Positions 54,901-64,000 of a DNA stretch of 64,000 nucleotides are shown here, piece by piece. The stretch is from Trebouxia sp. TZW2008 (Eukaryota > Chlorophyta > Trebouxiophyceae > Trebouxiales > Trebouxiaceae): positions 1 through 64,000 of the forward strand of contig BDIU01000112.1 of NCBI GenBank assembly GCA_002118135.1. Reading direction: 5' to 3'. The stretch's first letter is position 1, and the number at the start of each line of letters is the position of its first letter. The notes below the pieces were generated by a model. It saw only the letters and a list, made by a program, of their open reading frames with translations. It was not told where the DNA came from and made no database searches. The translations under genes were made by a program, and so were the position numbers.

Positions 54901-55803
54901 CACCTTCTGCATTGCATCTTGCTTGGCGTCTTCAGCTTCTGCTAGCAGCTTGGCACGCTTACTGATGCTTGATTTGCTGTACCCTGCATCAGATTTGGTA
55001 GGCTAAGCATGTAGCTATGGACACAGGAGCTATCTCCTTGGCAAAATGCAACTCTTCAAACACTGAGAGTAGAAACTTTGCAATGCTTGGTAGGCTGCAT
55101 GAAAAGCTCGGCGTCAAACAAACTCCCATTGCAAATAGTTGCTTGGCCCAAGCCAAGTAGCAGTGAGCATGTCCGCTTGCTCCGAAGAGGGGTGTGGCTT
55201 ATGCAACAATATCACACAGTGTACTTTGAGTTATGCTATGGCACAGGCTGACCTGGGGTCACTGAGCTTGGCTCAAGCCTCTGAGGCGATTGCGCAAAAT
55301 CATTATGTGAGCTGCGGGCGGATTCAGCGCTTGCTTGACGGGTCACGCGACGTTTGAAGTTCTGCATCACCCGGGGCGACCCTCCTGGTGAGGTTCCCCT
55401 TGAGCTCCTTAGGCCTGCATCGGGACAATCTGAAAGATCAGCAGCATGCTGTGCAGCGTTGACTGGAACCATGGGTCTATAAATGCTGGAGATTGTTGCA
55501 CGGCAGAGAAACCCCTGCAAGCACGGTAAACGAGACAGACGAGACAAGCCGAATAGGTCTGTCCAAGGCAGCCCTTTGCGCAGTCCAACACGAGAGTGTA
55601 CGTTGCAAAAGAGCCGCAGTATGACATACAGCTGGCGGTAGCAAGCAAGCGGCATTCGTACACGAGCTCGAGTGACACAAAGTGCACATGCGTTGACCCG
55701 ATGGCACAAGCCACAAGTATGTTTCGAACATATGTTCGAAACAGGCTTGATGTACCTGGACAGCACGCGAGATCATCTTCGCACTTCCTGCTAGCTGCGC
55801 CAT
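51985..55803 (-). CDS. Nuclear-looking protein with four 25-residue repeats
   Basis: The last exon runs from about 53743 to the stop at 51985, about 580 codons. It has basic clusters (KQNRKR, PSKRLK) and then four tandem 25-residue units of the form LKPSAAAEQPSLCQNASLLH, followed by a Ser/Pro/Gln/Asp-rich region. Likely upstream exons: 55803-55756 (MAQLAGSAKMISRAVQ before GTACAT), about 55430-55250 (Arg/Ser-rich), about 54990-54903 (SKRAKLLAEAEDAKQDAMQK), and about 54420-54240 (MKLIHQAQQTARIAKAQAAK). The two short ones suggest an Ala/Lys coiled coil. Joins between these exons are not all resolved. No DNA-binding domain is recognised; nuclear location is inference from the basic clusters. Confidence 0.55.
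53220..53520 (-). repeat. Four 75-bp in-frame coding repeats
   Basis: Each unit encodes 25 residues beginning LK(A/P/S)S and containing AEQPSLCQN with slight variation. The frame is kept in all four units, so the array is translated. The conserved Cys (Tyr in the last unit) recurs once per unit. Confidence 0.9.
55720..55743. promoter_or_regulatory. Perfect 24-bp palindrome
   Basis: TGTTTCGAACAT is followed immediately by its exact reverse complement. It lies about 60 bp inside the first intron of the repeat-protein gene, just 3' of its first exon. A perfect 24-mer palindrome with a TTCGAA core could be a dimeric protein site or chance. Confidence 0.5.
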
Positions 55804-56457
55804 GACCCGAAGCACGTTCGGAACGACACCCAAAGTTCGCCAACACCAGCCGAACAGGGACAAGGCTTGATGTGATTCCGACTTCCGCTACTGAGGCAAC
55901 CAGATCGCATAAGCGTCACGGCGAACACGCCGCTGGTCAGACGCACTGGACTTTCGCAAAGGCGCGTGCTTGCATACGGTGAACTGCAGCGAGCACCTTA
56001 CTTCAAGTTCGCCACAGCCGTGATGCTTCGCCTCGGGATGCACAAAGTACTGTTTCCGTTGATGCGAAATCCCAGAATTCGGTCAGGCATCATCCAGATT
56101 CCGTGCTTACGCCAAAACTGTGGGCCAATATTCTGACCCTCTCAGAAGGCATCCTGTTGCTGCAAGGCCATACCTGCAGCTTCCAGTCTCGATGCAGCTC
56201 ACCCATCCTGGATCATCTCATGCTAGCACAAGCTGTATGCTAGCACAAGCTGTATGCTAGCACAGCCTTCCTGGATTATCTCACAAACTGTGTAGTCAGC
56301 TGATCCTAGCACAAGCTGTGTTGCAGGGGCAACAGATTGTATTTCCAACAGTATCAAGAGCTTGGTGCCGTACACAGAAATGTTGAATGTGGCGCCGCTT
56401 GCAGCTAAGAAGCTTGGAAGTATGCTGGCCTTTCCTTGTCTTCACACTGACAGAGAT
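55804..56457. other. Intergenic; short direct repeats
   Basis: Between the repeat-protein gene's start and the SBDS stop. Around 56220-56270 the string ATGCTAGCACAAGCTGT is repeated in tandem. No ORF of note. Confidence 0.5.
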
Positions 56458-59400
56458 CTATTGTTTGCTGGCTTTCAGTGCTGCTCTTCTGGCATTGACA
56501 AAGGCACCAACAGCCTCACCTGCAACAACATCAGGGATCATACAAAACACCGATTGCAAAGGCCAGTCTTGAAGCCACATGCTGCGAGTCTCAGGCTGCT
56601 TTCTGCTCACAGACGCTATTGGTATGGTGCTTAACAACTGATAGTTTTCTTTGGATTTTCCTTTTCCTCCAAACCTGGAATGCATTTGTATTGCACTGTT
56701 TCCAGCTCACACAGTCTTCTGCATGCTGCATTGGCGCTGCAGTGAAGCGCCATACGCAATGCAACAATGGCCAATATGTATCATTCAGGAGTATGAACGA
56801 CTGAGATGCAGTGCAAATTGCAAAATCTGCTGGCACCAATGCATACTACCCAGCACGCAAGTCTTGAAGAGTACAATCAAATGGAGAGTACGATGAGTCA
56901 CTGATTGCAACCCACCTGAGGGTGAGAAGAATGCAGCGTCAACAGTGGTGCCGCCCTTCCTGCCCCGTAACTCTACTTCCCAGCCAGGCTGCAGCTCATC
57001 CAACTCCAGAAAGCGATCTCGCCTGGATGCATGCGCCTCTGGAAGCCCAGCTATGCTGCCCCTGGGATATATGACTTCACCTTGGTTCGCATCTTCCCTG
57101 AAATGTGTCAATGCCAGCATTCTCGGAGGATTCAGTCAGATACGACTGATGTATCACAACACCAGCTCATTTCAAAGTCATGCAAGTGTTAACATATAGG
57201 ACAAATTGGACGCCAACATCCTAGGATACGATTTCGCCTTGGTTTGCATCTTCCCTGCAATGTGTCATTGCCAACATTCTAGAGTATGGTTTTGAATCGA
57301 ACATCGGATGCCCATTTTGTGATACTCAAGACAAGCCTGCCTGGCAAGACAGGACTTGTGCCACACACGCGCCTAGCAATGTATGCGCGTGTGTGGCACA
57401 AGTCTGATGAAGATTGTTGCCAGTGATCAGCATCTGCTCTGCAATGTGTCAAAGCCATCACTCTGGAGGTCTGTGAGGTGGCATGACTCAGCTTGACAGT
57501 GTGCCAAAGTGATGCAATCACCTGAATGTGTCTGCATGCAGTACATGCAAGAAGAAGTGATAGCAAGCTGGATAGCACAGCAGCTGAGCTGCAGGGCAGG
57601 TCTATGCAGACACATGGGTCACAGCTGCTCAATTTTATCAAGCCTACAGCTGAGTGCCTGTTGAGTGGATGCCTGAGCTGCTGTACATCTGCCAGTATCT
57701 GCCGTGTGCACTTTGAGCAGAAGGCTGATTGAGGGTCTCCCTGGCAGAGTCAAAGCATTCCAGGCATGCCACCAACAGGCATCATGTGAAGGGGGGAGGC
57801 TAACCACATGGGTCATCTTCAGCATGCAAGCAGTATGGCTGATTGACTGCAATATAATGCCAAAGCTCTTAAAGCATGAGATGCAACAACGCATTGGCAC
57901 AGCTGGCAGCATACAACATGCCATCATCGTCCCGTGAAGATGAGGCGTGTTGCTTGAAGGATGCTGCAGAAAAGTGACAAGCCAGGCACATGCTGACAGT
58001 CACAGGATTTGGGTGACAGACCTGTCAGCTGCTTCTGCTAGGTCAGCTCTTCGTGAGGGCAGGGCAGCTGAGGGGGCCACAAAGCCACTGTTGCTAATGG
58101 CCCTGTACATCATCACAAGAGTCAGCAAAGCAGGTTAATGCTGTCAGCATGCCTTGATGAGCTGCCATTGCAGTCAAATACTCAGTAGCATGCTTCCAAG
58201 AAGGGAAAGAAGGGTAGGCCTTTGACTTGGACTGATGGCAATTTGCTACACACAATAAGAAAGCTGTGTTACAGAGACTGCCAGTGTGAACAGCAGCTAG
58301 TATGATCACAAAAGCACTACCCAACATGGGTGAGTGCACTAATGCCTAATGACAGGTGTACACAGCAGTGGATACATGAGCATGTGAAACGCAATATCAT
58401 GTTCTTCAGAGAAACCCACCATATTAGAAGCTCTCATGTGGTCTGGCATGCAGCTCATAAATGGAGCGCAATCCAAGACCCATTCACAATGTTCTTGGAT
58501 TGCACTGCAATGCACTGCGAATGCATTGTAAATGCATTGTGAATGGGCACCCAGAGCACCATTCACAATGCCTTGGATGGTGTACCTGGTTGCTGTGGGG
58601 TCAATAGGGGTAGCTGCAGGGCTGGCAGCAGTAGTCGTTGGTGGCTGCAGGTGCTGCGGCACTGCAGAGTCAAAAGCTGCGCTGGTGTCGGTGTCATCAA
58701 TGGCAGCCAGTGAGACCACTTCTAGGCGGCCTTGCCCTTCTGAGGACTGCTGCACAAAGCTGTGTATCTGGCGGAAGTGACCAGGCTCCACTAGGCACAA
58801 AATTGTCATCTGCACTGGTGCACCCACAAGTCCATGATCAATGCAATTGTATGCTGTTTTATGTTTCAGCCAGGGTGCTATAGTTGCGATGGCAGGCATT
58901 GTAAGCATTATTAGGCATTGCTGAGCATTTTTTGGGCGTCGCAGTGGGAGCTTCTGTCAGTAGAGGCAGCCTGGGAGGCTCAATACAGAATACAGAGGGT
59001 CATGAAAGTCCATGTTGGCACAGGCTGCTGTGACAAAATTCCCTTCATGCAAGCTTACTTGAGCAGTCTGAACAAGCAAGAAAAATGTACCCTTGAGACA
59101 CTGCCAAGGGAGCCTTTGTCAGCAGAGGCAGCTCAAAATTGCTGCTATAAATGTAGCAACAAACAGAACGTTGCCTTATGGAGGTTCAGACCTTTGTCTT
59201 TTGCGACGTTGATTGGTGCTACCTTTCAACATCCTGCTAGTCTTGCTGATATTGTGTGAACATACAAAACAGTGAGTGGTCTGTGTAGAGGATGCTGCAT
59301 CACCTGGGACGAAGAGAAGTCTCTAGACTCAACTTCTGCTTGCAGCTTATCGAGCAGTTCCATAGCTTCGGCTTTGCAAGACTGGGGCACCTGAATCTGG

Positions 59401-61318
59401 AGCCGCATGAGGGCTCTTTTGATGGCAAACTTGGCTTGTAGAACTGGCAGTGCCTGCCAGCAGCAATTGCATTGATGAAACCGCAACAGTTTGCATAAGG
59501 CTTGTGGAATGCTGCAGCCCAAGCTGCTCTCAGCTTGTCATGCTTTGCGGGCATACGCAGAAGAAGACTTGACAGAACATTGAGGTGTTGAGATCAGTGA
59601 ATTGCCATACGCAATACTGCATGCATGATAAGTAATATGCAACACATGGTTTTTGAGAGCATGAATCTTTGAGATGCAATGGTGATTCTGAAACACCAGT
59701 ATGTCAGTGTCGAAACACAATGCCCAATACGCGCGTTGAAACGGCTTCTTGCATCGTCAACAAGGTCCATGCAAGTCTGCTTGAATATCAACCATTGCAG
59801 CAGTATGTATGTTCACTGACTCAGATATAAAACAGAAAGTTCAGAACAAAGCTTTGTCACAGCAGTTGTGCATGACGCTCATACCTCCAAAGCCTGCTGC
59901 TTTGCATTTCGGTGCAGGTCCACTGAAAAGTGCACATCTTTCAGCGCTCGCTCCAGCATTGAGATGGTATACGGCTTGTTATTGTCTGGGTTGATGCACT
60001 TCTCTGACAGCACACTAGCAACATCCTTGAACAGGGAGTCCAGCTCAAGCTGTCGCTCCTTGTCAGACACCTGCAGCATGGCAAATGTGTGATTGCCATT
60101 GTGCCATTGTCAAAATCACTTTGCCATTGGCATTGTCACTGCGTCATTACCATTGTGTCATTGTCACTGTATCGTTGTCAATGTCATTGTGCCACTGTCA
60201 CTGCCACTGTCACGGTCACTGTCACTGTCACTGTCACTGTCACTGTCACTGTCACTGTCAATGTCATTGTGCCATTGTCATTGTACACCTGCAGCATTGT
60301 CAGAGCTTTGCTGGTACTCTGTGGTTCAGTGAATTTTAAGGATCAATACTTCAAAACACGTGCGCAATGTTTATTATGTTTTTGCGCCGACATTTTGCAA
60401 ATGTCACTACTTGCACTGCATCTCAGTGATACATACTATCAAATACCACATATTGCGCATTACGTATTGCACATTGAGTGCTACATATGGTGATGCATTG
60501 CTGTGATTTGTTCAATCGCTAATAATGCATGCTAGGCTGGCCTAAGAGACCCAGCTATGTATGTACAGGAGCAATCAACTGTCTTCACCCTGTGTTTGCT
60601 ATTATGCATTTGGATGCGTTGTGCTTCAAGGACACGTCTGTCTTGTGCCTGCACAGGTTATGCAGCAAAATACAGATGTGTGCAGGCTGCCACATGCAGC
60701 ATTGCACATGCTGCAACATGCAAACAGGAGCGTGTGATGCAACGGGGCATTTGACAAGGCTCGTGTGCAATTCTGCAAAGTTGGACATACCTGCAAGTCG
60801 CCTTCTGCTAGAATGATCAAGCAGACTTTCTCCTCATCGCCTGTGCCAAAGACATCTATGAGGTCTTCGTGCTTGGCCAAGCTACCCTTGCTGACGTTGC
60901 TGAAGACTGTAGTAGCTTGAAGAACCTCATCTATGTCCTTTTCACTGCATGGCATGATGGCATCAGGCGCATGCTTTTGAGCTTGCTTGCTCATTGCAAC
61001 TGCAAAACATGTTCCTTACACGCCATTTCTCCAGTTCAAGACCTTGTTTTTGTAACAGGCCACCTCAAACCTTTTGCCTTTTTTCCTATACCTCACTACT
61101 GCAACGTTGGTGAGGCGCTTTTGACCTGCGACAATACGGAGATGATTTGAGCATCACATGCGCGTACAGTCCACAGTCACATCACTGCTGCTCAGGACAA
61201 AGCCGGAACACGCAGGTACATGCAAGGTAAATGCAGCCATCAGCAGCTTGGAAATGTCCGAAACGCAGTCGTTCCAGATCGCTGTCATACCTATCGGTTG
61301 ATTGACGACCCGGGACAT
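56458..61318 (-). CDS. SBDS: SBDS ribosome-maturation factor with C-terminal MBD-like extension
   Basis: Nine phase-consistent exons (61318-61291, 61125-61020, 60944-60791, 60070-59885, 59453-59304, 58809-58586, 58102-58022, 57097-56916, 56519-56458) give about 390 residues, against about 250 for human SBDS. The SBDS core is clear: [111 protein letters not shown] with EFL1 evicts eIF6 from the 60S subunit. A Pro/Thr/Ala linker (about 255-283) is followed by an extension with [19 protein letters not shown] and AAFFSPSG (about 345-370), which fits the methyl-CpG-binding-domain pattern. The extension joins in phase but an alternative last exon exists (57740 to a TAG near 57646), so the fusion needs transcript proof. 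Confidence 0.88.
57222..57473 (-). repeat. Two decayed copies of the MBD-exon acceptor edge
   Basis: The functional edge (57063-57128, acceptor after 57098) begins REDANQGEV. Copies at 57222-57288 and 57411-57473 keep the TTGACACATTGCAG-like acceptor and a version of the first codons (EDANQGE, then ADADHW). They lie in the upstream intron at about 160-190 bp spacing. Confidence 0.8.
57354..57403. repeat. Perfect 19-bp hairpin in an SBDS intron
   Basis: ACTTGTGCCACACACGCGC at 57354-57372 pairs exactly with 57385-57403 across a 12-nt loop. The stem lies between two decayed exon copies, inside the intron before the MBD-like exon. Confidence 0.85.
58481..58580. repeat. Mixed direct and inverted repeat beside SBDS exon 6 donor
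   Basis: CCATTCACAATG(TT/CC)(T)TGGAT occurs twice about 75 bp apart, the second at the exon 6 donor. CATTCACAATG and its complement CATTGTGAATG also form an inverted pair (about 58484-58494 and 58534-58544). Confidence 0.6.
60090..60290. repeat. GTCACT hexanucleotide microsatellite
   Basis: A pure run of GTCACT units at about 60200-60258 is flanked by degenerate ATTGTC/GTCATT units. It lies in the SBDS intron just 5' of the exon starting at 60070. Plus-strand ORFs rich in His/Cys through it are repeat artefacts. Confidence 0.9.
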
Positions 61319-62383
61319 ATCGCAGGAGCTTTGTCGAGCTCAAATGACTTGCTTTTCTGGCAGTTTTGACCAAGGACTTTGCTTGTCAATGCAGCCGCTT
61401 AGTAAGAACGGTGTCCGAACAGCACGGCTCCCGTCTCATATGCTAAGGGTCCTGCTGACAGATCATGATCAATGCTTTTGCAGCTCAACAGGACACCTGA
61501 AAAGCTATTATGAATGCTGCAGCTGTGTGTCCTCCTCATTTTATATGATGCATAATCATCGGGGTGCATGCTCATGACTTAGCATTGCACTGATATGCAG
61601 CGTCCAGACAAACATCATTCACCGTCTTCATGCAACAGACGAACGATTGCCCATGAGCATGGCACGGGCTTCTCACGTGGTGACAGCTGCCACTGCAACG
61701 ATACCGGAAAAGCAGGCAACAACGCAAATCTGCAACTTGCAAGCGCATCAACGCCAAAGCCAAAGCCGGTGTGACAGCAATTTCAGCATTTTTCTGAATG
61801 ATAGTCTCTGTCTGCCGATGATTTGCTCAAACTTGTGTGCTGCACAGCAGGGATGTGACGTACAAAACACCTTACAGGCACTGTCAGACTTAACTCCTTT
61901 GCAGACAGCTCAGTTAGGTACAGGCAAGAGTCATTTACGCTTGGACTGCCTGTGTCAAAAGAGACTGTCAACTTCAACTTTAAGGCTGCAGCAGTCTATG
62001 GCTATCTATATGTCTACCAACTATGTATGTGGACAAGCTATATGGTAGTACAGAAACAACCTTCTTTATTTGCTGTTGCATCAAGTTGCGGCACTGAATT
62101 GCTGATGCAGTCTGGTGTCCCTCAGCAATGAGAATCTTGCACAACTTGGCCACTACATCAACTCCAGTTGGTCAAGTGGCCCCCAACTTGTGTTTCTCTC
62201 CAGGCTTGATTGTGTCTGCCAAAATAGATGTGCTACTGTCGCCAAGATCCACAGCCTGAGACAGGCAATGTAGCAGCACAGCTCTCAACCCAGCCTTGGG
62301 CTGCCTCTACTGACAAAGACCCTTGTTATGACGCCTCAGGGCATGTTTTGGTTTCTTTTTGTGTTCTTTTGCATGTTGCTTTT
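61319..62383. other. Intergenic between P5CR and SBDS
   Basis: Both neighbours are on the minus strand, so this holds the P5CR 3' end and the SBDS promoter. Plus ORFs here (for example 61647-62048) show no domain. Confidence 0.5.
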
Positions 62384-64000
62384 TCAACCCAGCTCTTCAG
62401 AGCGCTTGGCAGAGGCTCTGACAGCTCGTATGAGAGCTCCACGCAAACCACTGTTTTCTAGCTCTGCTATGCCATTGATGGTAGTGCCTGCTGGCGATGC
62501 AACCTTATCCTTGAGCACCCCTGGATGGGTGATGCTGCCGTCTTCAGATGCTTCAAAGATCTGCACACCAAAGCTGAAGGGTGAGGCAGGATTGAATGAA
62601 AACAGGTTGCTGTCCTTACCAGTAGATTCAACTTAACGCATTCTTCTTGTATGAAGTTTTCCATGCGAGGACATAAGATTTTGGCCCATAAAATTTACAA
62701 TTGAGCAGATGCAGTGCTATCTGTCTCTGAACCAGTCTCAAGCAAGTCAAATAGATATTCCCTGCTTCACGTCTCTACTCAAGCTGATCACACATGAAAC
62801 AGCCAGTGGGCACCCTGGTGTGTTGTGTCAAATCAAGAATTCATGCCTCTTCTCTGCAATAACAGAGTGAAAATGGTCTGCTGATGTTGTAACAGGGTTA
62901 AAACAAGTTTCACTGATACTGCACCAGAAGGTCATTTTTGCTGTCCTGATGCTGCAAGCTTGCGGAAGATACGTACCATTCGCGCAGCACCAGCCACAGT
63001 TTGTGCAGCAAGGGCCATAGCTTTGTCTCTAGGGAGACCAGCCGCCACAGCACCGTCTGCCAAAGCCTCCACCATCATGAAGACATAGGCAGGTCCGCTG
63101 CCACTGAGGCCAGTCACAGCATCCATCATGCGTTCCTCAACTGACAGTGCCAAGCCTGCAAAAATTTCCAATTTCATGTTTGATGATGTCCCGTCACGTA
63201 GATGATGACATGATGGGGACATATGCTTGGCCACTGCCAATGAGGCCAGGCACAGCGCCCATCATTCGTTCCTCACATGACGGTGCCAAGCCTACATATG
63301 GTCCATACTGACACTTGCAGAGGCATCACCCATGAAGCGTGCCTTGGCAGACAGCGTCATGCCTACGAAACCTCAAGACTGATGGCACCCAGTGTTGCTA
63401 CACAGCTGCTTCAATGCGTGCATACAAAATGTGTGCGTACAGAGTGTATGCACAGACAATGTGTACGAACAATTCAGGAGAATGTGGCCAGGGTGTTCAT
63501 CCTCTGGCTTCTTGCAAGCGGTTCAGCTCTTGCATGCTGATACTGACACGGCTCACGATGCTTGGGAGTTGGGCAGCATGCGTATGGCTTTGCCCAAACA
63601 AGATGCATGAAAGTCCTAATCTGGCTCACCAACAGATGACATCAGGGAGTACGTCTTCTGTGCATCGCTGTTGGTAGCGTGGGTACCAAGTACATAGGCT
63701 GATGCTGCCTGCCCAATCAAGCATGGTGTGTTTGGCATCACTCGCATCTGCGAAGCAGAAAGGAGTTGAAATTCAGCTGGCAGATGTCAACAGGCATTTA
63801 GTCTGAACACTGTTCATGTGACTAAAGCAGGGAGCGCTTTGAATACGAATTGCCTTCCAAGTGCCGCAAGTCAGTCAGTAGAAGCTTTGGCCTGCGTGCG
63901 GTGCTCAGACAATGTTAAGCTGGTCGCACATGCAATGCACACATGCAGTGCACATTGGGCAACTTTTGCATGTCAACATGACAACCAATGCCACTCACCA
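62384..64000 (-). CDS. proC: Pyrroline-5-carboxylate reductase, C-terminal part (5' end outside window)
   Basis: Three exons are visible: 63747-63630 ([20 protein letters not shown]), 63155-62977 ([20 protein letters not shown], then [17 protein letters not shown]) and 62560-62384 ([20 protein letters not shown], ending KRSEELG). These are the conserved mid and C-terminal helical dimerisation parts of P5CR, including the SGSGPAY substrate-binding loop. The enzyme reduces pyrroline-5-carboxylate to proline with NAD(P)H. The N-terminal Rossmann fold would lie beyond 64000; the last 250 bases are intron. A decayed copy of the middle exon's start lies upstream of it. Confidence 0.93.
63201..63302 (-). 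repeat. Decayed copy of the P5CR middle exon start
   Basis: The functional exon begins [20 protein letters not shown]. About 130 bp upstream in the gene, 63302-63201 reads [20 protein letters not shown] in an open frame. The copy ends without a donor. Confidence 0.9.

Noticed and set aside
57646..57740. Alternative last exon of SBDS ending in TAG
   Set aside because: Phase-compatible, but gives only a short low-character tail; the MBD-like exons give longer, patterned coding sequence. Kept as an alternative.
60085..60493. Plus-strand His/Cys/Val-rich ORFs
   Set aside because: Artefacts of the GTCACT microsatellite in an SBDS intron.

Overview
This window is nuclear DNA from a plant-lineage eukaryote, most likely a green alga. 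Genes are split into many short exons with GT-AG introns of roughly 80-900 bp. There are no operons, Shine-Dalgarno sites or bacterial elements. The gene set is typical of Viridiplantae: an IDM1-type TDBD-PHD-acetyltransferase, a calcium-dependent protein kinase, a plant FTSH3/10-type mitochondrial protease, mitochondrial OXA1 and cytosolic RPL23. A trebouxiophyte is plausible, but that is a guess.

Layout. 0-2.3 kb: nothing firm except one possible plus-strand exon. 2.3-12.2 kb (minus): a large IDM1-like histone acetyltransferase. 12.7-15.1 kb (plus): the spliceosomal CWC21/SRRM2 homologue. 15.6-22.6 kb (plus): an unrecognised helical protein gene with an Ala/Gly-rich exon. 23.5-24.2 kb (minus): a coiled-coil ORF pair with a frame break. 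25.3-28.6 kb (minus): mitochondrial OXA1. 28.8-29.7 kb (plus): RPL23, divergent from OXA1. 30 kb: a 250-bp imperfect hairpin repeat. 31.6-37.0 kb (plus): mitochondrial m-AAA FtsH. 39.0-41.2 kb (plus): an unknown gene. 42.1-47.1 kb (minus): CDPK. 47.4-49.0 kb (plus): an INSIG homologue. 49.6-50.9 kb (minus): a Gln/Gly-rich protein. 52.0-55.8 kb (minus): a nuclear-looking protein with four 25-residue repeats. 56.5-61.3 kb (minus): SBDS with a C-terminal MBD-like extension. 62.4 kb to the window end (minus): pyrroline-5-carboxylate reductase, 5' part missing.

Exon boundaries were placed by hand from splice signals, reading-frame phase and family conservation. For the IDM1-like gene, CWC21, OXA1, RPL23, FtsH, CDPK, INSIG and SBDS every junction is phase-consistent from the chosen start to the stop. 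For P5CR the visible junctions are consistent.

Functional links. FtsH and OXA1 both act at the mitochondrial inner membrane. SBDS and RPL23 both concern the 60S ribosomal subunit. The IDM1-like protein and the MBD-like tail on SBDS both suggest chromatin or DNA-methylation readers. The most striking property is structural. At least six genes carry decayed tandem copies of exon edges in the flanking intron or downstream sequence. The copies include the splice site and lie 50-180 bp apart. This suggests that introns here grow by local tandem duplication across exon boundaries.
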